Positions 16,889 through 26,076 of a stretch of DNA of 64,000 nucleotides are shown piece after piece. Made by a program: the position numbers and the translations under genes. The notes under the pieces were generated by a model. That model worked only from the letters and a program-made list of their open reading frames with translations. It searched no databases and was not told where the DNA came from. Source of the stretch: Bacteroidota bacterium (GTDB lineage: Bacteria; Bacteroidota; Bacteroidia; Chitinophagales; Chitinophagaceae); contig JAFAEM010000033.1 in NCBI GenBank assembly GCA_023424015.1, forward strand, positions 1-64,000, read 5' to 3'. Every line of letters starts with the position of its first letter. Within the stretch, counting starts at the first letter, position 1.

Positions 16889-18160
16889 ATGAAAAGGGAA
16901 AATATTTTTGCAGTTTGTATATACTTGTTCATCGCTTCTTTATTTTTTTCTTTCGCCGTGGCTATGAAGGTTTTTACTATGGGCCTTCTTGTACTTGTTG
17001 CGATGCTTTTCAATACTCCTGCGCAAAAGCTTAACCTTTTTAAAGAACGAAAATATGTTTGGTTCATGCTGGCCTTTGCCATCATGATGCTCATAAGCTG
17101 GCTGTTATCCGAAAACAAATCGGATGGAGCACGTGCGGTACAGTTACGCCTCCCTTTATTTTTATTCCCCATCAGCCTTGGACTGATCGGCTTTCGTAAA
17201 GAGCAACGTAACAGGATACTACTCGGTTGCTCCATCATTGTAACCCTGGCCTGTCTAACCAGTCTTTTACTGGCTATGGCACGTTATCAGCAAACCAATG
17301 ATTCTGTCTGGCTTTACAACGATGCATTGACCTTGTTTATCGGTCAACAATCCATTTACACTTCATTGTTAGTCAACATCTCCATCTATGTATTTGCTTA
17401 CCATGTGTTCTTCTCATCACTTTCGCGAAAGCGGAAGCTTTGGTTGGTGGTGGCCATTGGGTTTTTATTCATCATCAGTTACTTACTGGCCAGTCGCAAC
17501 ATGATGCTGATACTATACAGTTCTGTCCTGTTTTTTTCTTTTTATTTTATGTTAAAAAAGAAAAAATATCTCGAGGGCGCTACCCTGTTGGCAGGCATGA
17601 TCATTGTGGGCTTTCTCATCCTGAAATTGTTCCCTCAGACCATCAATCGTTTCAGGGAGCTTGCCTACACCCAATTTGACTTCCAAAGTCAGGCCAAAGA
17701 AAGTCACTACGCGGGCGAATTAACACCTGATCAGTGGAACGGCGCCAATTTCCGCCTGGCCGCCTGGCAATGCGGCTGGCAGCTGTTCCAGGAGCACCCC
17801 CTCGCCGGTGTTGGCCTCGGTGATAAAAAGGATGAATTATTCCGGGTCTATCGCCAAAAACAATTTCAGTTCGCCATCAGCACCAATAAAAACGTCCATA
17901 ACAACTACCTTGACATCCTTTATAGCATGGGTGTTGCAGGACTTTTACTTTTTTTATTAGGATGGATCCTGATACCCATCGTCCTGGCATTTCGCAACCG
18001 CGATGGGCTGGGTATGCTGATCGTTCTCACACTCGCCCTTGCCATGATTACTGAAAATTATTTCGACAGGAGCCTCGGCGCCATCCTATTCGCCTTTTTC
18101 ATCACATTCATCATGGTAAGCCATAAACAAAGAACTGTTGATAATTCCTCACGCTACTGA
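16889..18160 (+). CDS. O-antigen ligase/polymerase family membrane protein (WaaL/Wzy-like)
   Basis: A 423-residue protein with about ten to twelve predicted membrane helices. It has the large periplasmic loop of the Wzy_C family ending in the conserved pattern HPLAGVGLGDKKDELFR and NVHNNYLDILYSMGVAGLLLFLL. Ligases of this family transfer undecaprenyl-linked glycan to lipid A-core; polymerases look similar, so the exact activity is not certain. Because an ABC-type exporter lies just downstream on the other strand, a WaaL role fits better than Wzy. The stop overlaps the end of the convergent ATPase gene by 7 bp. Confidence 0.82.
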   Translation: MKRENIFAVCIYLFIASLFFSFAVAMKVFTMGLLVLVAMLFNTPAQKLNLFKERKYVWFMLAFAIMMLISWLLSENKSDGARAVQLRLPLFLFPISLGLIGFRKEQRNRILLGCSIIVTLACLTSLLLAMARYQQTNDSVWLYNDALTLFIGQQSIYTSLLVNISIYVFAYHVFFSSLSRKRKLWLVVAIGFLFIISYLLASRNMMLILYSSVLFFSFYFMLKKKKYLEGATLLAGMIIVGFLILKLFPQTINRFRELAYTQFDFQSQAKESHYAGELTPDQWNGANFRLAAWQCGWQLFQEHPLAGVGLGDKKDELFRVYRQKQFQFAISTNKNVHNNYLDILYSMGVAGLLLFLLGWILIPIVLAFRNRDGLGMLIVLTLALAMITENYFDRSLGAILFAFFITFIMVSHKQRTVDNSSRY

Positions 18161-18894
18161 TTAGCCGCCGTATATAATTCGATTGCCTTTTCAGTATCTC
18201 CCATATATTCAATCGCCCCATTTTTCATAAAGGCTGTCCGATTGCAATATTTTCTTATTACATCCATACTATGACTGATCAATATCACGGTCTTTCCCTC
18301 AATCCATGAACTTTCAAATACCCTGATCGCCTTCTCCTGGAACTTCATATCACCTACCGCGAATATTTCATCAAGAAACATGATATCTGCACCCGCATTG
18401 ACGGCGATTGAAAAGCCCAGCCTTGCCGCCATACCCGAAGAGAAGAACTTGATCTTGGTATCCACGAAACCATCCAGCTCCGCAAAATCAATGATCTTAT
18501 CGAAAATAGCATCGACCTGCTTTATCTTCAGTCCGAGCACTGAACCGGATACATAAATATTCTCCCGCGCCGTCAATTCATGGCTCATACCTACACCCAG
18601 GTTCATCAGCATGGTCGATCCATTGATCTTGAGATAACCGGTATCGGTCGGATACACACCGCTTAATAATTTCACAAGCGTGGACTTGCCGCAGCCATTG
18701 CGACCTATAAACCCAATGCACTCTCCCCTTTTCACTTCAAGCGACATCATCTTCACCGCTTCAACTTTCTTGCGTCGCGGTGGATTGAACAGATTGAACA
18801 GCCGGTGTTTGACCGTATTGTGGCTGTCTTCACTAATGTGAAAAGTCTTACTGATATTCTTTGCAACAATTGATAAACTCTCATCCATGATCAT
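18154..18894 (-). CDS. Polysaccharide/O-antigen ABC exporter ATPase (Wzt/TagH/KpsT-like)
   Basis: The ATPase of an ABC-2 glycan exporter, 246 residues. Walker A is GFIGRNGCGKST, the signature is the divergent FSSGMAARLGF typical of Wzt/TagH/RfbE proteins, and Walker B is IMFLDEIFAVGD. It stops soon after the nucleotide-binding domain, so it lacks the C-terminal carbohydrate-binding domain that Wzt proteins of the E. coli O9a type use to recognise capped chains. The start codon overlaps the permease stop (ATGA), indicating translational coupling. Confidence 0.9.
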   Translation of the reverse strand: MIMDESLSIVAKNISKTFHISEDSHNTVKHRLFNLFNPPRRKKVEAVKMMSLEVKRGECIGFIGRNGCGKSTLVKLLSGVYPTDTGYLKINGSTMLMNLGVGMSHELTARENIYVSGSVLGLKIKQVDAIFDKIIDFAELDGFVDTKIKFFSSGMAARLGFSIAVNAGADIMFLDEIFAVGDMKFQEKAIRVFESSWIEGKTVILISHSMDVIRKYCNRTAFMKNGAIEYMGDTEKAIELYTAANQ

Positions 18895-19691
18895 AATTTT
18901 TCCGCAGCCTTCGCGCCGAATTTATTTAACAATAAAAGCCCTATCAGGAATATTATTAAGGCATAACCGAAATCAAATGCGAACAGGTCCCATTCCGGGT
19001 CCACATTGTCCATCACCACTTTTCTCGCATTGATGATAATACCAGCGAAAGGATTGATATAATCTGCGCCTGGCACACTTTCGCGGAATGTACTGAGCCG
19101 GTAGAAGATGGGTGACACAAAAAAGAACAGGTTTGTAAAAACCATCCAGATCTGGTGTATGTCCTTCGCATAAATAAATGTAGTCGACAGGATCATTGAA
19201 AAGCCCAGGGACACCAGGAAAATATTTATGTACAACGGGATTAGATACAAGGCACGCCAGGTGACATTCGTGTCACCCGGCTCAAAAAAGAGATAAAAAA
19301 TAAAGAACACACAGAGATTAAATAAAAAGCCGATAGAATTGCTGAACAGGGTGGAAAGATAGATTTCGATCTTATTCATATTGCTGTACTCATACAGGTA
19401 TTTCTTCGTGCGTAGAATCTGTATAGTACCGCTGGTACTTTCAAGAAAAAAATTGTAAAAGATCAACCCGATAAAAAGAAAAGAGGCAAAAGCAGGGACA
19501 TCTTGTTTCATAATCGTTTTAAACACTACGAAATAGATACCCAGTTCCATCAGTGGCTTTAAGACCGCCCAGATAAGACCGAGCTGATTCTCATAATACC
19601 TCAGCTTAAACTCGATCTTTGCCAATAGGAAGATCCGTTCAAACTTGTTGCTTTGCAAGGCCCAGTTCCTATAAATACTACTTAAAATCAT
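18891..19691 (-). CDS. ABC-2 type polysaccharide export permease (Wzm-like)
   Basis: A 266-residue membrane protein with six predicted helices. The N-terminal amphipathic part reads LAKIEFKLRYYENQLGLIWAV, and the motif GLIWAVLKPL is typical of the Wzm/KpsM/TagG family. It pairs with the downstream ATPase (4-bp overlap) to export lipid-linked glycan across the inner membrane. The C-terminal helix ends LLLLNKFGAKAAEKL. Only 5 bp separate it from the preceding glycosyltransferase gene. Confidence 0.9.
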   Translation of the reverse strand: MILSSIYRNWALQSNKFERIFLLAKIEFKLRYYENQLGLIWAVLKPLMELGIYFVVFKTIMKQDVPAFASFLFIGLIFYNFFLESTSGTIQILRTKKYLYEYSNMNKIEIYLSTLFSNSIGFLFNLCVFFIFYLFFEPGDTNVTWRALYLIPLYINIFLVSLGFSMILSTTFIYAKDIHQIWMVFTNLFFFVSPIFYRLSTFRESVPGADYINPFAGIIINARKVVMDNVDPEWDLFAFDFGYALIIFLIGLLLLNKFGAKAAEKL

Positions 19692-19696
19692 CTATT

Positions 19697-21868
19697 TTAT
19701 TTTTTTACCCACGCAAGAGTTCTCAATACAATACTTTTTAGCCAGGGCCTGGATTTAATAAATGAAACTGCCATTCCGGTTAAGCGCCCATTTTGTTTCA
19801 CTTTTGAAACCACCTCCATTTCCTCGGTTGGGTTATCAAAATAATACCCGGGCCCGTTCGCATTCAACAGGTTGATAACCCCGGTTGAATATTTTGAAAA
19901 ATATGACTGGTGTTTGCCGGTTATATATTGATAAGCATTGATCAGTTTGGTTGTGTTCAATTTTCTGAACATTGAATTCTTTCTAACACGATAGAAAAAC
20001 TGGACCTCCGGCAACGCGACCCCGTTATATCCCCTCGACATCATGCTAATGACACTATCATAGTCCTCGAGTCCATACTCCAACCTGGGGTCATTAAGAC
20101 CAGCTTGCAAAAAAGCAGCCGTTTTATACACGAGGCTACTACTATTGACCGGATTGTGTACTAAAAGGTATGGTGGCTGGGGCGTGAAGGAGGGCCAAAG
20201 CTTCCTGGAGTCCTCAAAATATTGCACCCAGGCACCCACGAAATACACATTGTCGTATGCCCTTAGAACCTCTATGGCACGACGGTAGTAATTGGGACTC
20301 ACTTTATCATCGGCATCCAGGAAAGCCAGGTATCGCCCCTTTGCGATACGGGCCCCATCATTTCTTGCCCTGGCGAGGCCTTCATTTTTTTTATCTATCA
20401 CCTTTATCCCCTCTTCTCTGAGCGCCACCAGGATGCCAAGACTTTCTGGATCGGTACTACCATCGTTTACTACAATGATCTCTTTATTAAGTCCATTAGC
20501 CTTCACCGATTCAATCGCCTCCCTGACCATGGTGCCCATATTGTAAAAAGGTATGACCACTGATAACAAATGCTCCTCTCCGGAAAGATGAATTTCTTCC
20601 CGCTGCTCCTGGTATAAAAACGGGAATTCAGTTTTGGCATGAACCACCTTATTTTGCAAACATCTTATAACTGCATACTTCTCCTTAAAAATGCGGTCGA
20701 AGGAAAACTTTGATTCCACGGTAGCCCTGGCTTTAGCGCCGATACTTTTCAGTCTTTGCTCATCAAAAGATAAAACCTCGTTCAACCGTTTTTTAAAATG
20801 TCCCACAATTGAGTGGTCAAAAAGAAACCCGTCTTCTCCATCGGTAATGATCTCGCGTTGACCACCCTGTACCGATGCCAATACAACCTTACCCAGGCTC
20901 ATCATCTCAATGACTGCGTAAGGAAGGTTATCAACAATACTGGGGAATACGATCACATGCGCGTCTTCTACATGTTGCCAGGCTTGCTTTGGCTCCACCT
21001 TACCATGCAGTTGCAAAAGGCCTCTCTTTATATACTCACTATATTTCCGCCTGACGATATCGCCGATCGTTTGCTTTTCGATATGATAAACAATATCAGT
21101 TCCACCCACAACATGCAGCTGGTTTTCTGAACCTTCATCCCATAATTCTTTAAAATATTCAAGCAATACTAAGCTTCCTTTTTGCACAGACAATTTCCCA
21201 TAGTACACGATCTTACCTTTTTGAATGGAGGTTTTCCTATCCGGTACCGGTGGAAGCGTATACGGATTTGGTATGACCGTCGTGGGGGTAAGCGGAACCT
21301 TTAATATGTCCTCGATCGTCGTTTTCAAAAAAGCTGATGGTGATATTAAGTGATCGGCAGCTATTATCGAATGCTTCTCCATCTCACAGGTCCAGAACTC
21401 CGGGAACCGGTAGGTTGGAACCTTATTATACTCCCAATACAAAAACGCGGGTGAATGTAACGTGATGACGATGGGAATTCCTTGTACAACCGGATCCTTC
21501 AGGTGACGTGCCTGAAGCAGGTAGTAAGCGATGCCTTCGTAATCCTGGGCCTCAATAATATCTGGTTTTCCTCTAAGGCTGATCAGCTTTTTTATGACCT
21601 CCAAAAACCCATAGCTTACCCTTCCGCAATGACCGAGGTAAGCTTCGGTTCCATTATCCTGTACATTGAAGCGAACCACCTCAATACCTTCCTGTTGAGA
21701 GATCGTAAAATCGTGAACATCTCCAGGTGTGACAATAAGCACCCGGCAGCCGCGACTGATAAGCATACGGGCTGTAGCCTCACAATAAGTACTGATACCA
21801 CCTCCATGCTGGGGTGGGTACTCTGTTGTCAACAACCAGTAGCTGATATTATCGTTGCTTTTTATCAC
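19697..21868 (-). CDS. Bifunctional glycosyltransferase: GT4 domain fused to GT2 domain
   Basis: A 723-residue cytoplasmic protein with two catalytic domains. Residues 8-405 form a GT4 GT-B unit: N-terminal EYPPQHGGGISTY, KIVYYGKLSVQKG in the C-lobe, and the nucleotide-sugar motif SIVDNLPYAVIEMMSLGK. Residues 434-700 form a GT2 unit: LSVVIPFYNMG, IIVVNDGSTDPES and LAFLDADDKVSPNYY. The protein could add two successive sugars of the repeat unit. The start is GTG at 21868, because no in-frame ATG occurs before the conserved N-terminus. It overlaps the preceding gene by 20 bp. Confidence 0.87.
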   Translation of the reverse strand: MIKSNDNISYWLLTTEYPPQHGGGISTYCEATARMLISRGCRVLIVTPGDVHDFTISQQEGIEVVRFNVQDNGTEAYLGHCGRVSYGFLEVIKKLISLRGKPDIIEAQDYEGIAYYLLQARHLKDPVVQGIPIVITLHSPAFLYWEYNKVPTYRFPEFWTCEMEKHSIIAADHLISPSAFLKTTIEDILKVPLTPTTVIPNPYTLPPVPDRKTSIQKGKIVYYGKLSVQKGSLVLLEYFKELWDEGSENQLHVVGGTDIVYHIEKQTIGDIVRRKYSEYIKRGLLQLHGKVEPKQAWQHVEDAHVIVFPSIVDNLPYAVIEMMSLGKVVLASVQGGQREIITDGEDGFLFDHSIVGHFKKRLNEVLSFDEQRLKSIGAKARATVESKFSFDRIFKEKYAVIRCLQNKVVHAKTEFPFLYQEQREEIHLSGEEHLLSVVIPFYNMGTMVREAIESVKANGLNKEIIVVNDGSTDPESLGILVALREEGIKVIDKKNEGLARARNDGARIAKGRYLAFLDADDKVSPNYYRRAIEVLRAYDNVYFVGAWVQYFEDSRKLWPSFTPQPPYLLVHNPVNSSSLVYKTAAFLQAGLNDPRLEYGLEDYDSVISMMSRGYNGVALPEVQFFYRVRKNSMFRKLNTTKLINAYQYITGKHQSYFSKYSTGVINLLNANGPGYYFDNPTEEMEVVSKVKQNGRLTGMAVSFIKSRPWLKSIVLRTLAWVKK

Positions 21869-22721
21869 TGAATAGAGACTTAAAACTTCTTTTTCCCATT
21901 ATAACTTTTAAAATATGCCCCACTCGCTTATACCAAAGCGGGAGCACCTCGTACTCCCGGTGATAAAACTCAAGGATATCTTCCAACTCTTTATTGCCCG
22001 ATCGCAGACGGGCCAGCTCGTCCATTACTTTTATTTCCGACTCAAGCGATTTATTCTTCAATGTTTGTATCAAAGCTGTATCGCTGCTATGGACCAGTCT
22101 TTTAATCAAATCAGCCTCGTAGGGATGTTCTGACCGAAATAAATCGACCAGGGATTTCATCCGTCTGAGAAAATGATCGACCGGAACAGCGCCTGGTTGT
22201 ATTATGAAATAATCGTCAGAGTCGAACTGTGAGCCCAGGTAGTCGGTATAATATTCTTCAAATTCAACCAGTTCGTTCACTACCTTTTGCCCTGTGCCTG
22301 CCAGGTGAGCTGCTATAAAATTGTCGCTATTGAACACTTCATTGCTTACACCGGATATCCGGGGTTGTTCGAATCCCTGCTTATCCAGGAATTCTTTCAA
22401 CATGCTACTATGGTTGTCAAAACTTCCATTACATTCCAGAAAGACAACCGGTTGGTTGAAAACCCGGAAATACTTTCTGTGAGAAAGCAGCACCAACACC
22501 TCGTTCAAAACGCCCGGAATATCATGATCCAGATTTCTCAGGCAGATCACAAACCGGGCGGTTACATCCCCGGAAAAACATATGCGTGTGATGTTATCTA
22601 CCTGTTGCCTGTCCTGCATGTCGATTGCCAGGAGCATGACTGGGCTTAACGAATCGCCGGGATCTTGTAAACGCAATGAAATCTGGTGCGCAGGGGTCGA
22701 TATGAAAAACCTGTTCATCAT
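21849..22721 (-). CDS. Protein of unknown function in polysaccharide locus, coiled-coil-like C-terminus
   Basis: A 290-residue protein I do not confidently recognise. The middle stretch HRKYFRVFNQPVVFLECNGS faintly resembles the WbsX/GT99-type pattern of a conserved Asp/Arg region followed by 'IxVxGKPVFLIY', but the usual upstream motifs are not evident. The last ~55 residues form a helix with charged heptads, then EFYHREYEVLPLWYKR and GKRSFKSLF. A related tail (Y-x-R-x-Y-E...R-x-F) ends the small coiled-coil protein at 27256-27627. It begins with TGATG overlap to the RgpF-like gene, so it is translationally coupled. Confidence 0.6.
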   Translation of the reverse strand: MMNRFFISTPAHQISLRLQDPGDSLSPVMLLAIDMQDRQQVDNITRICFSGDVTARFVICLRNLDHDIPGVLNEVLVLLSHRKYFRVFNQPVVFLECNGSFDNHSSMLKEFLDKQGFEQPRISGVSNEVFNSDNFIAAHLAGTGQKVVNELVEFEEYYTDYLGSQFDSDDYFIIQPGAVPVDHFLRRMKSLVDLFRSEHPYEADLIKRLVHSSDTALIQTLKNKSLESEIKVMDELARLRSGNKELEDILEFYHREYEVLPLWYKRVGHILKVIMGKRSFKSLFSDKKQR

Positions 22722-23440
22722 CAAATCCCCTGAATTTTATATCCTCTTGCGGAAGCGATCCAGCTTAGCAGTCTTTCCCATGTGTGTGTGACTGTGCCGC
22801 CACTGGCATCAAGCACATTCCCTTTTTCAAGTGTCGATCGTATGGCCGCGGGTGAATATTTCCCAAAAAAATCTGCAAATATTGAAGTGCGAACCCAAAA
22901 CATGGTGCCTGCAACAAAGGAATAGTCCTTTGGCTTTATGTCATATTGGGCCTGCAACGACTGCAGAAGAGCCGCGTTTGTCGTGTCAAAACTTTTCGTA
23001 GAAGAGTCATACTCACTTCTTACGGATCCATTGTGACATACTATACCGGTTGTTGTATCGGAATCAAATTTGTCAAGTATGCGATCAAAATTGGATGGCT
23101 CGATGATCCTGAAAAGCTTCTCTTTTTCGAATCCACCGGAATATTTCTGGTAGCTCCGCTTATCGTGCAACAGGATAAGGTAAGGAATATCGGCATACAA
23201 CTTCAATACCAGGTCGATCAGGAGCAATTTGCCTCCAATATCCTTACCCAGGTTGGTTGTAAAGAGTATCTTTTCGTCCTCGCTTTCGGTTAATGATGGA
23301 TCGGCGGAAAATTTATCGGGCATACTTGCCAGTAAAAGGATATTATGGTTCTTCATCCTGCCAATCCTTTGCCGCATATCATCCAGGCCGCTTAGACTAT
23401 AGTAGTTATGATACAGGATTGCGCATCGGTACTTCTTCAT
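22721..23440 (-). CDS. Rhamnan synthesis F (RgpF)-like protein
   Basis: A 239-residue protein with the RgpF-family pattern: NLGKDIGGKLLLIDLVL, then YLILLHDKRS, and SFVAGTMFWVRTSIF in the C-terminal half. The family occurs in rhamnose-containing polysaccharide clusters (rhamnan synthesis) and is usually treated as a glycosyltransferase-like protein. The ATG at 23440 (MKKYRCAILYHNYY) is chosen, because upstream codons run far into the preceding gene; even so it overlaps that gene by 35 bp. This is shorter than full-length RgpF proteins of streptococci, which are about 580 residues, so it may be a single-domain member. Confidence 0.7.
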   Translation of the reverse strand: MKKYRCAILYHNYYSLSGLDDMRQRIGRMKNHNILLLASMPDKFSADPSLTESEDEKILFTTNLGKDIGGKLLLIDLVLKLYADIPYLILLHDKRSYQKYSGGFEKEKLFRIIEPSNFDRILDKFDSDTTTGIVCHNGSVRSEYDSSTKSFDTTNAALLQSLQAQYDIKPKDYSFVAGTMFWVRTSIFADFFGKYSPAAIRSTLEKGNVLDASGGTVTHTWERLLSWIASARGYKIQGI

Positions 23441-26054
23441 ACTCTTGAATTTTAAAATGTTCCTCAATGGCATGTACAAAGGACTCTGGCCTGAAATCAT
23501 CAACTATAATACCCTTATCATAATGCTTTACCTGGTCATATTGCCCGCCAATGGGGAAACAGGCCGTAGGTATACCAGTCTCTATGGCTTCCCGGGTGGT
23601 GAATGAAAATGTCTCTGAGCAAACCGATGGGATCAGGATAACATCGATCTTATTCAACTTCAGTTTCTGATGAATATCATCGAAAGTATAAGGACCCGTC
23701 TTAACAATAGAATCATGATCGTAGAGCGGATGAACGCCGCCGAAACTGATAAGTTTAATATGGCGTAGCTTATGTTGATTGATGTAGATAGCGAGATCAT
23801 GCACAAATTTTGCCCCTTTAGCCACCGAATGGATGCTGCCTAAAATCCCTACATAGATCACCTGTTCAGTATACTTCCTTAGCTTCTTTATGGCGTGTGG
23901 TTTTACAACTGATCTATCTTCCAATTCAGGCCATACTTTCAAAAATATCTTTCGGGTAGATTCGCTGAACATCACCACCTGGTCAGCATATTCGGTCAGT
24001 AGAGGCTTCCAGTTTTCGCGCCATTCAGGGAGCGATGTAAAATTTTCTGGTATCAGCCGGGAGTCGATGCTGTTGGAAATATTGCTGAGACAGTTTCTGC
24101 AGATCGAGAGATCTTCAGGTACGCCACAGAACTCTTTATTATCTCTAAAAAGTAAAAAATTGGGGCATACCGGGTAAAAATCATGGCACATTACCTTTAA
24201 AAACACACGTTGACCATGCTTTTTCTTAAATGCTATTGTTGTTTCAATTAAATGATCTATGCCGGCATAACTTACGAGATTATTTAAAATAAACTTATCG
24301 GGCACCAACTCGTATTCATCCAATAGATCCAGTAAAACACCAAGATCCTCAACCAGGAACCTGATCGAAAAATTCTTATATCGAATTGAAAACAGGATTT
24401 GTTTCTCGGTATTGTTGTTGGGATTTATGTAATGCCCATTGATATATACAGGTGAAGAAAAATCCTCCTGGTAATTCTTTGAATAGGTATTAGTGCCTCC
24501 TCCAAGGTCATGATCCAGGAACAGTACAAGCTTTCTTCCATCGTTCTTTGCCAGCTTAAGCAGGTAAACAACTTTAAATAAAATAAAAATATTCTCCCGG
24601 AAATATTTTTGTACGACGGGAGTGAAGTCGGTATGTATCTCTTCCAGCTTTTGCTGGTTTTCTCTCATCAGCTGCAACTTCTCGGTACTGGTAAAACTGC
24701 CTCCATGTTTGTGATAAACATACAAGCCCATATTCAGTACACTTCTAAAACCTTTTTTTCTGCCGCGGAAACAAAGATCCACTTCTTCACCATAGCCGCG
24801 GGGAAATGCTTCTTCATTCAGCGAACCGGCCTTTTCGATCATTTTCTTATTGATCACCAGGCAGAAGCCTACGCCTGTGGGTATATCCTCGTATAATGTT
24901 TCCAGTGGAGTTAAAACGGCATTCATCCCTTCCACATCATAACCGGCAAGGATCTCATTGTCTCCCATCCGGGGAAAACTGCAGATCGTTGCGCAGTTTG
25001 ACATGGGTGTGATGGTGCCAATGGTCGGGTCAACCATCATTGGGTGAATCAGCCTCGACAACCAGTTGGATGGAACCTCGATATCGCTATTCAGTAAAAC
25101 GATGATCCCGTTTTCACAACCGGCGATCAGTCTGTTAACCGTCCGCGTGAACCCGATATTCACTTCATTACGGAGAACCCTTACGTGGCTGTTTTCCCTT
25201 TGTACCTGCATTAGGTAATCAAATACCCGTGTATCGGGACTGCAATCATCTATGATAAACAAGTTAAAGGGCAGATCGCTGCGCTCTAGGATCTGTGGTA
25301 CCAGCTTTTGTATATACTCCAGGCCATTGTATACTGGCACAATGATATCCACGGTTGGGCGCCCGGGGATATGCCCGGTATTCCATTGGCGGACCTGTTG
25401 CCGGACCACTGAAAGCGCCGAGATCTTCTCCCGTTTGACCACACTGTAGGTTCGCATCTCGGCTTCATACAATGCTTCGGCGTCGGGCAGCTGCATAGCC
25501 GGCTTATCCGACAATTTATGATAGTCCAGGTTTAAATAACTTCCATCAGACACAGATCGTATCAACTGCTTTCTCTGGAAATTCGACTTCTGGCTGATCA
25601 GTTCATTCAGAAATTTCTTACGGCTGATCCCGAGCTTTTTCAATATATAGATCAGGTGTAGGAGACTATGAAGTTTATTTACACGCCTCAGTGAAAATTT
25701 ATCAGACTCGAATTCAATATTCTTTTCAGAAACGTCGAATCGCAGTCTGTAACAGGACCAGGGCACTTTCACCAGGCCGAAAATTTCGGACCCCGAGTAA
25801 AATAACTTCCAGTGATGTTGTTCGGAATAGCCATGCCCGAAATCATAGTATATCTTGGGCAATACAATGCTTCCGGAATTGAGCCGGATAGAATAACTGA
25901 AAATATACCAACCGGCCTTTATGATCTTATCTTCCGTAATGATCTGGAAGAATGGATCATTATCATGAGAGTGATAGACCGGTCGTCCGTCCGTCTCCTT
26001 CATGATCATTGCGCTGTTGGGCAATAATGTTGCTTGTATCTTTCTCGAAAACAT
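23406..26054 (-). CDS. Large three-domain glycosyltransferase (beta-sandwich + GT2 + GT4-like)
   Basis: An 882-residue protein. Residues 1-125 look like a beta-sandwich of unknown role (FQIITEDKIIKAGWYIFSY and FSLRRV mark its edges). Residues about 232-490 are a GT2 domain: VDIIVPVYNGLEYI, FNLFIIDDCSPDT, VLLNSDIEVPSNWL and GYGEEVDLCFRGRKKG. The rest contains a GT4-like C-lobe with YVGILGSIHSVAKGAKFV and SVCSETFSFTTREAIETG, where the conserved Glu residues of the nucleotide-sugar site can be seen. It probably builds part of the exported repeat. It starts 22 bp downstream of the GT61 gene. Confidence 0.82.
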   Translation of the reverse strand: MFSRKIQATLLPNSAMIMKETDGRPVYHSHDNDPFFQIITEDKIIKAGWYIFSYSIRLNSGSIVLPKIYYDFGHGYSEQHHWKLFYSGSEIFGLVKVPWSCYRLRFDVSEKNIEFESDKFSLRRVNKLHSLLHLIYILKKLGISRKKFLNELISQKSNFQRKQLIRSVSDGSYLNLDYHKLSDKPAMQLPDAEALYEAEMRTYSVVKREKISALSVVRQQVRQWNTGHIPGRPTVDIIVPVYNGLEYIQKLVPQILERSDLPFNLFIIDDCSPDTRVFDYLMQVQRENSHVRVLRNEVNIGFTRTVNRLIAGCENGIIVLLNSDIEVPSNWLSRLIHPMMVDPTIGTITPMSNCATICSFPRMGDNEILAGYDVEGMNAVLTPLETLYEDIPTGVGFCLVINKKMIEKAGSLNEEAFPRGYGEEVDLCFRGRKKGFRSVLNMGLYVYHKHGGSFTSTEKLQLMRENQQKLEEIHTDFTPVVQKYFRENIFILFKVVYLLKLAKNDGRKLVLFLDHDLGGGTNTYSKNYQEDFSSPVYINGHYINPNNNTEKQILFSIRYKNFSIRFLVEDLGVLLDLLDEYELVPDKFILNNLVSYAGIDHLIETTIAFKKKHGQRVFLKVMCHDFYPVCPNFLLFRDNKEFCGVPEDLSICRNCLSNISNSIDSRLIPENFTSLPEWRENWKPLLTEYADQVVMFSESTRKIFLKVWPELEDRSVVKPHAIKKLRKYTEQVIYVGILGSIHSVAKGAKFVHDLAIYINQHKLRHIKLISFGGVHPLYDHDSIVKTGPYTFDDIHQKLKLNKIDVILIPSVCSETFSFTTREAIETGIPTACFPIGGQYDQVKHYDKGIIVDDFRPESFVHAIEEHFKIQEYEEVPMRNPVS

Positions 26055-26076
26055 AGTGTGGTGGCTTTTTCGGTTT

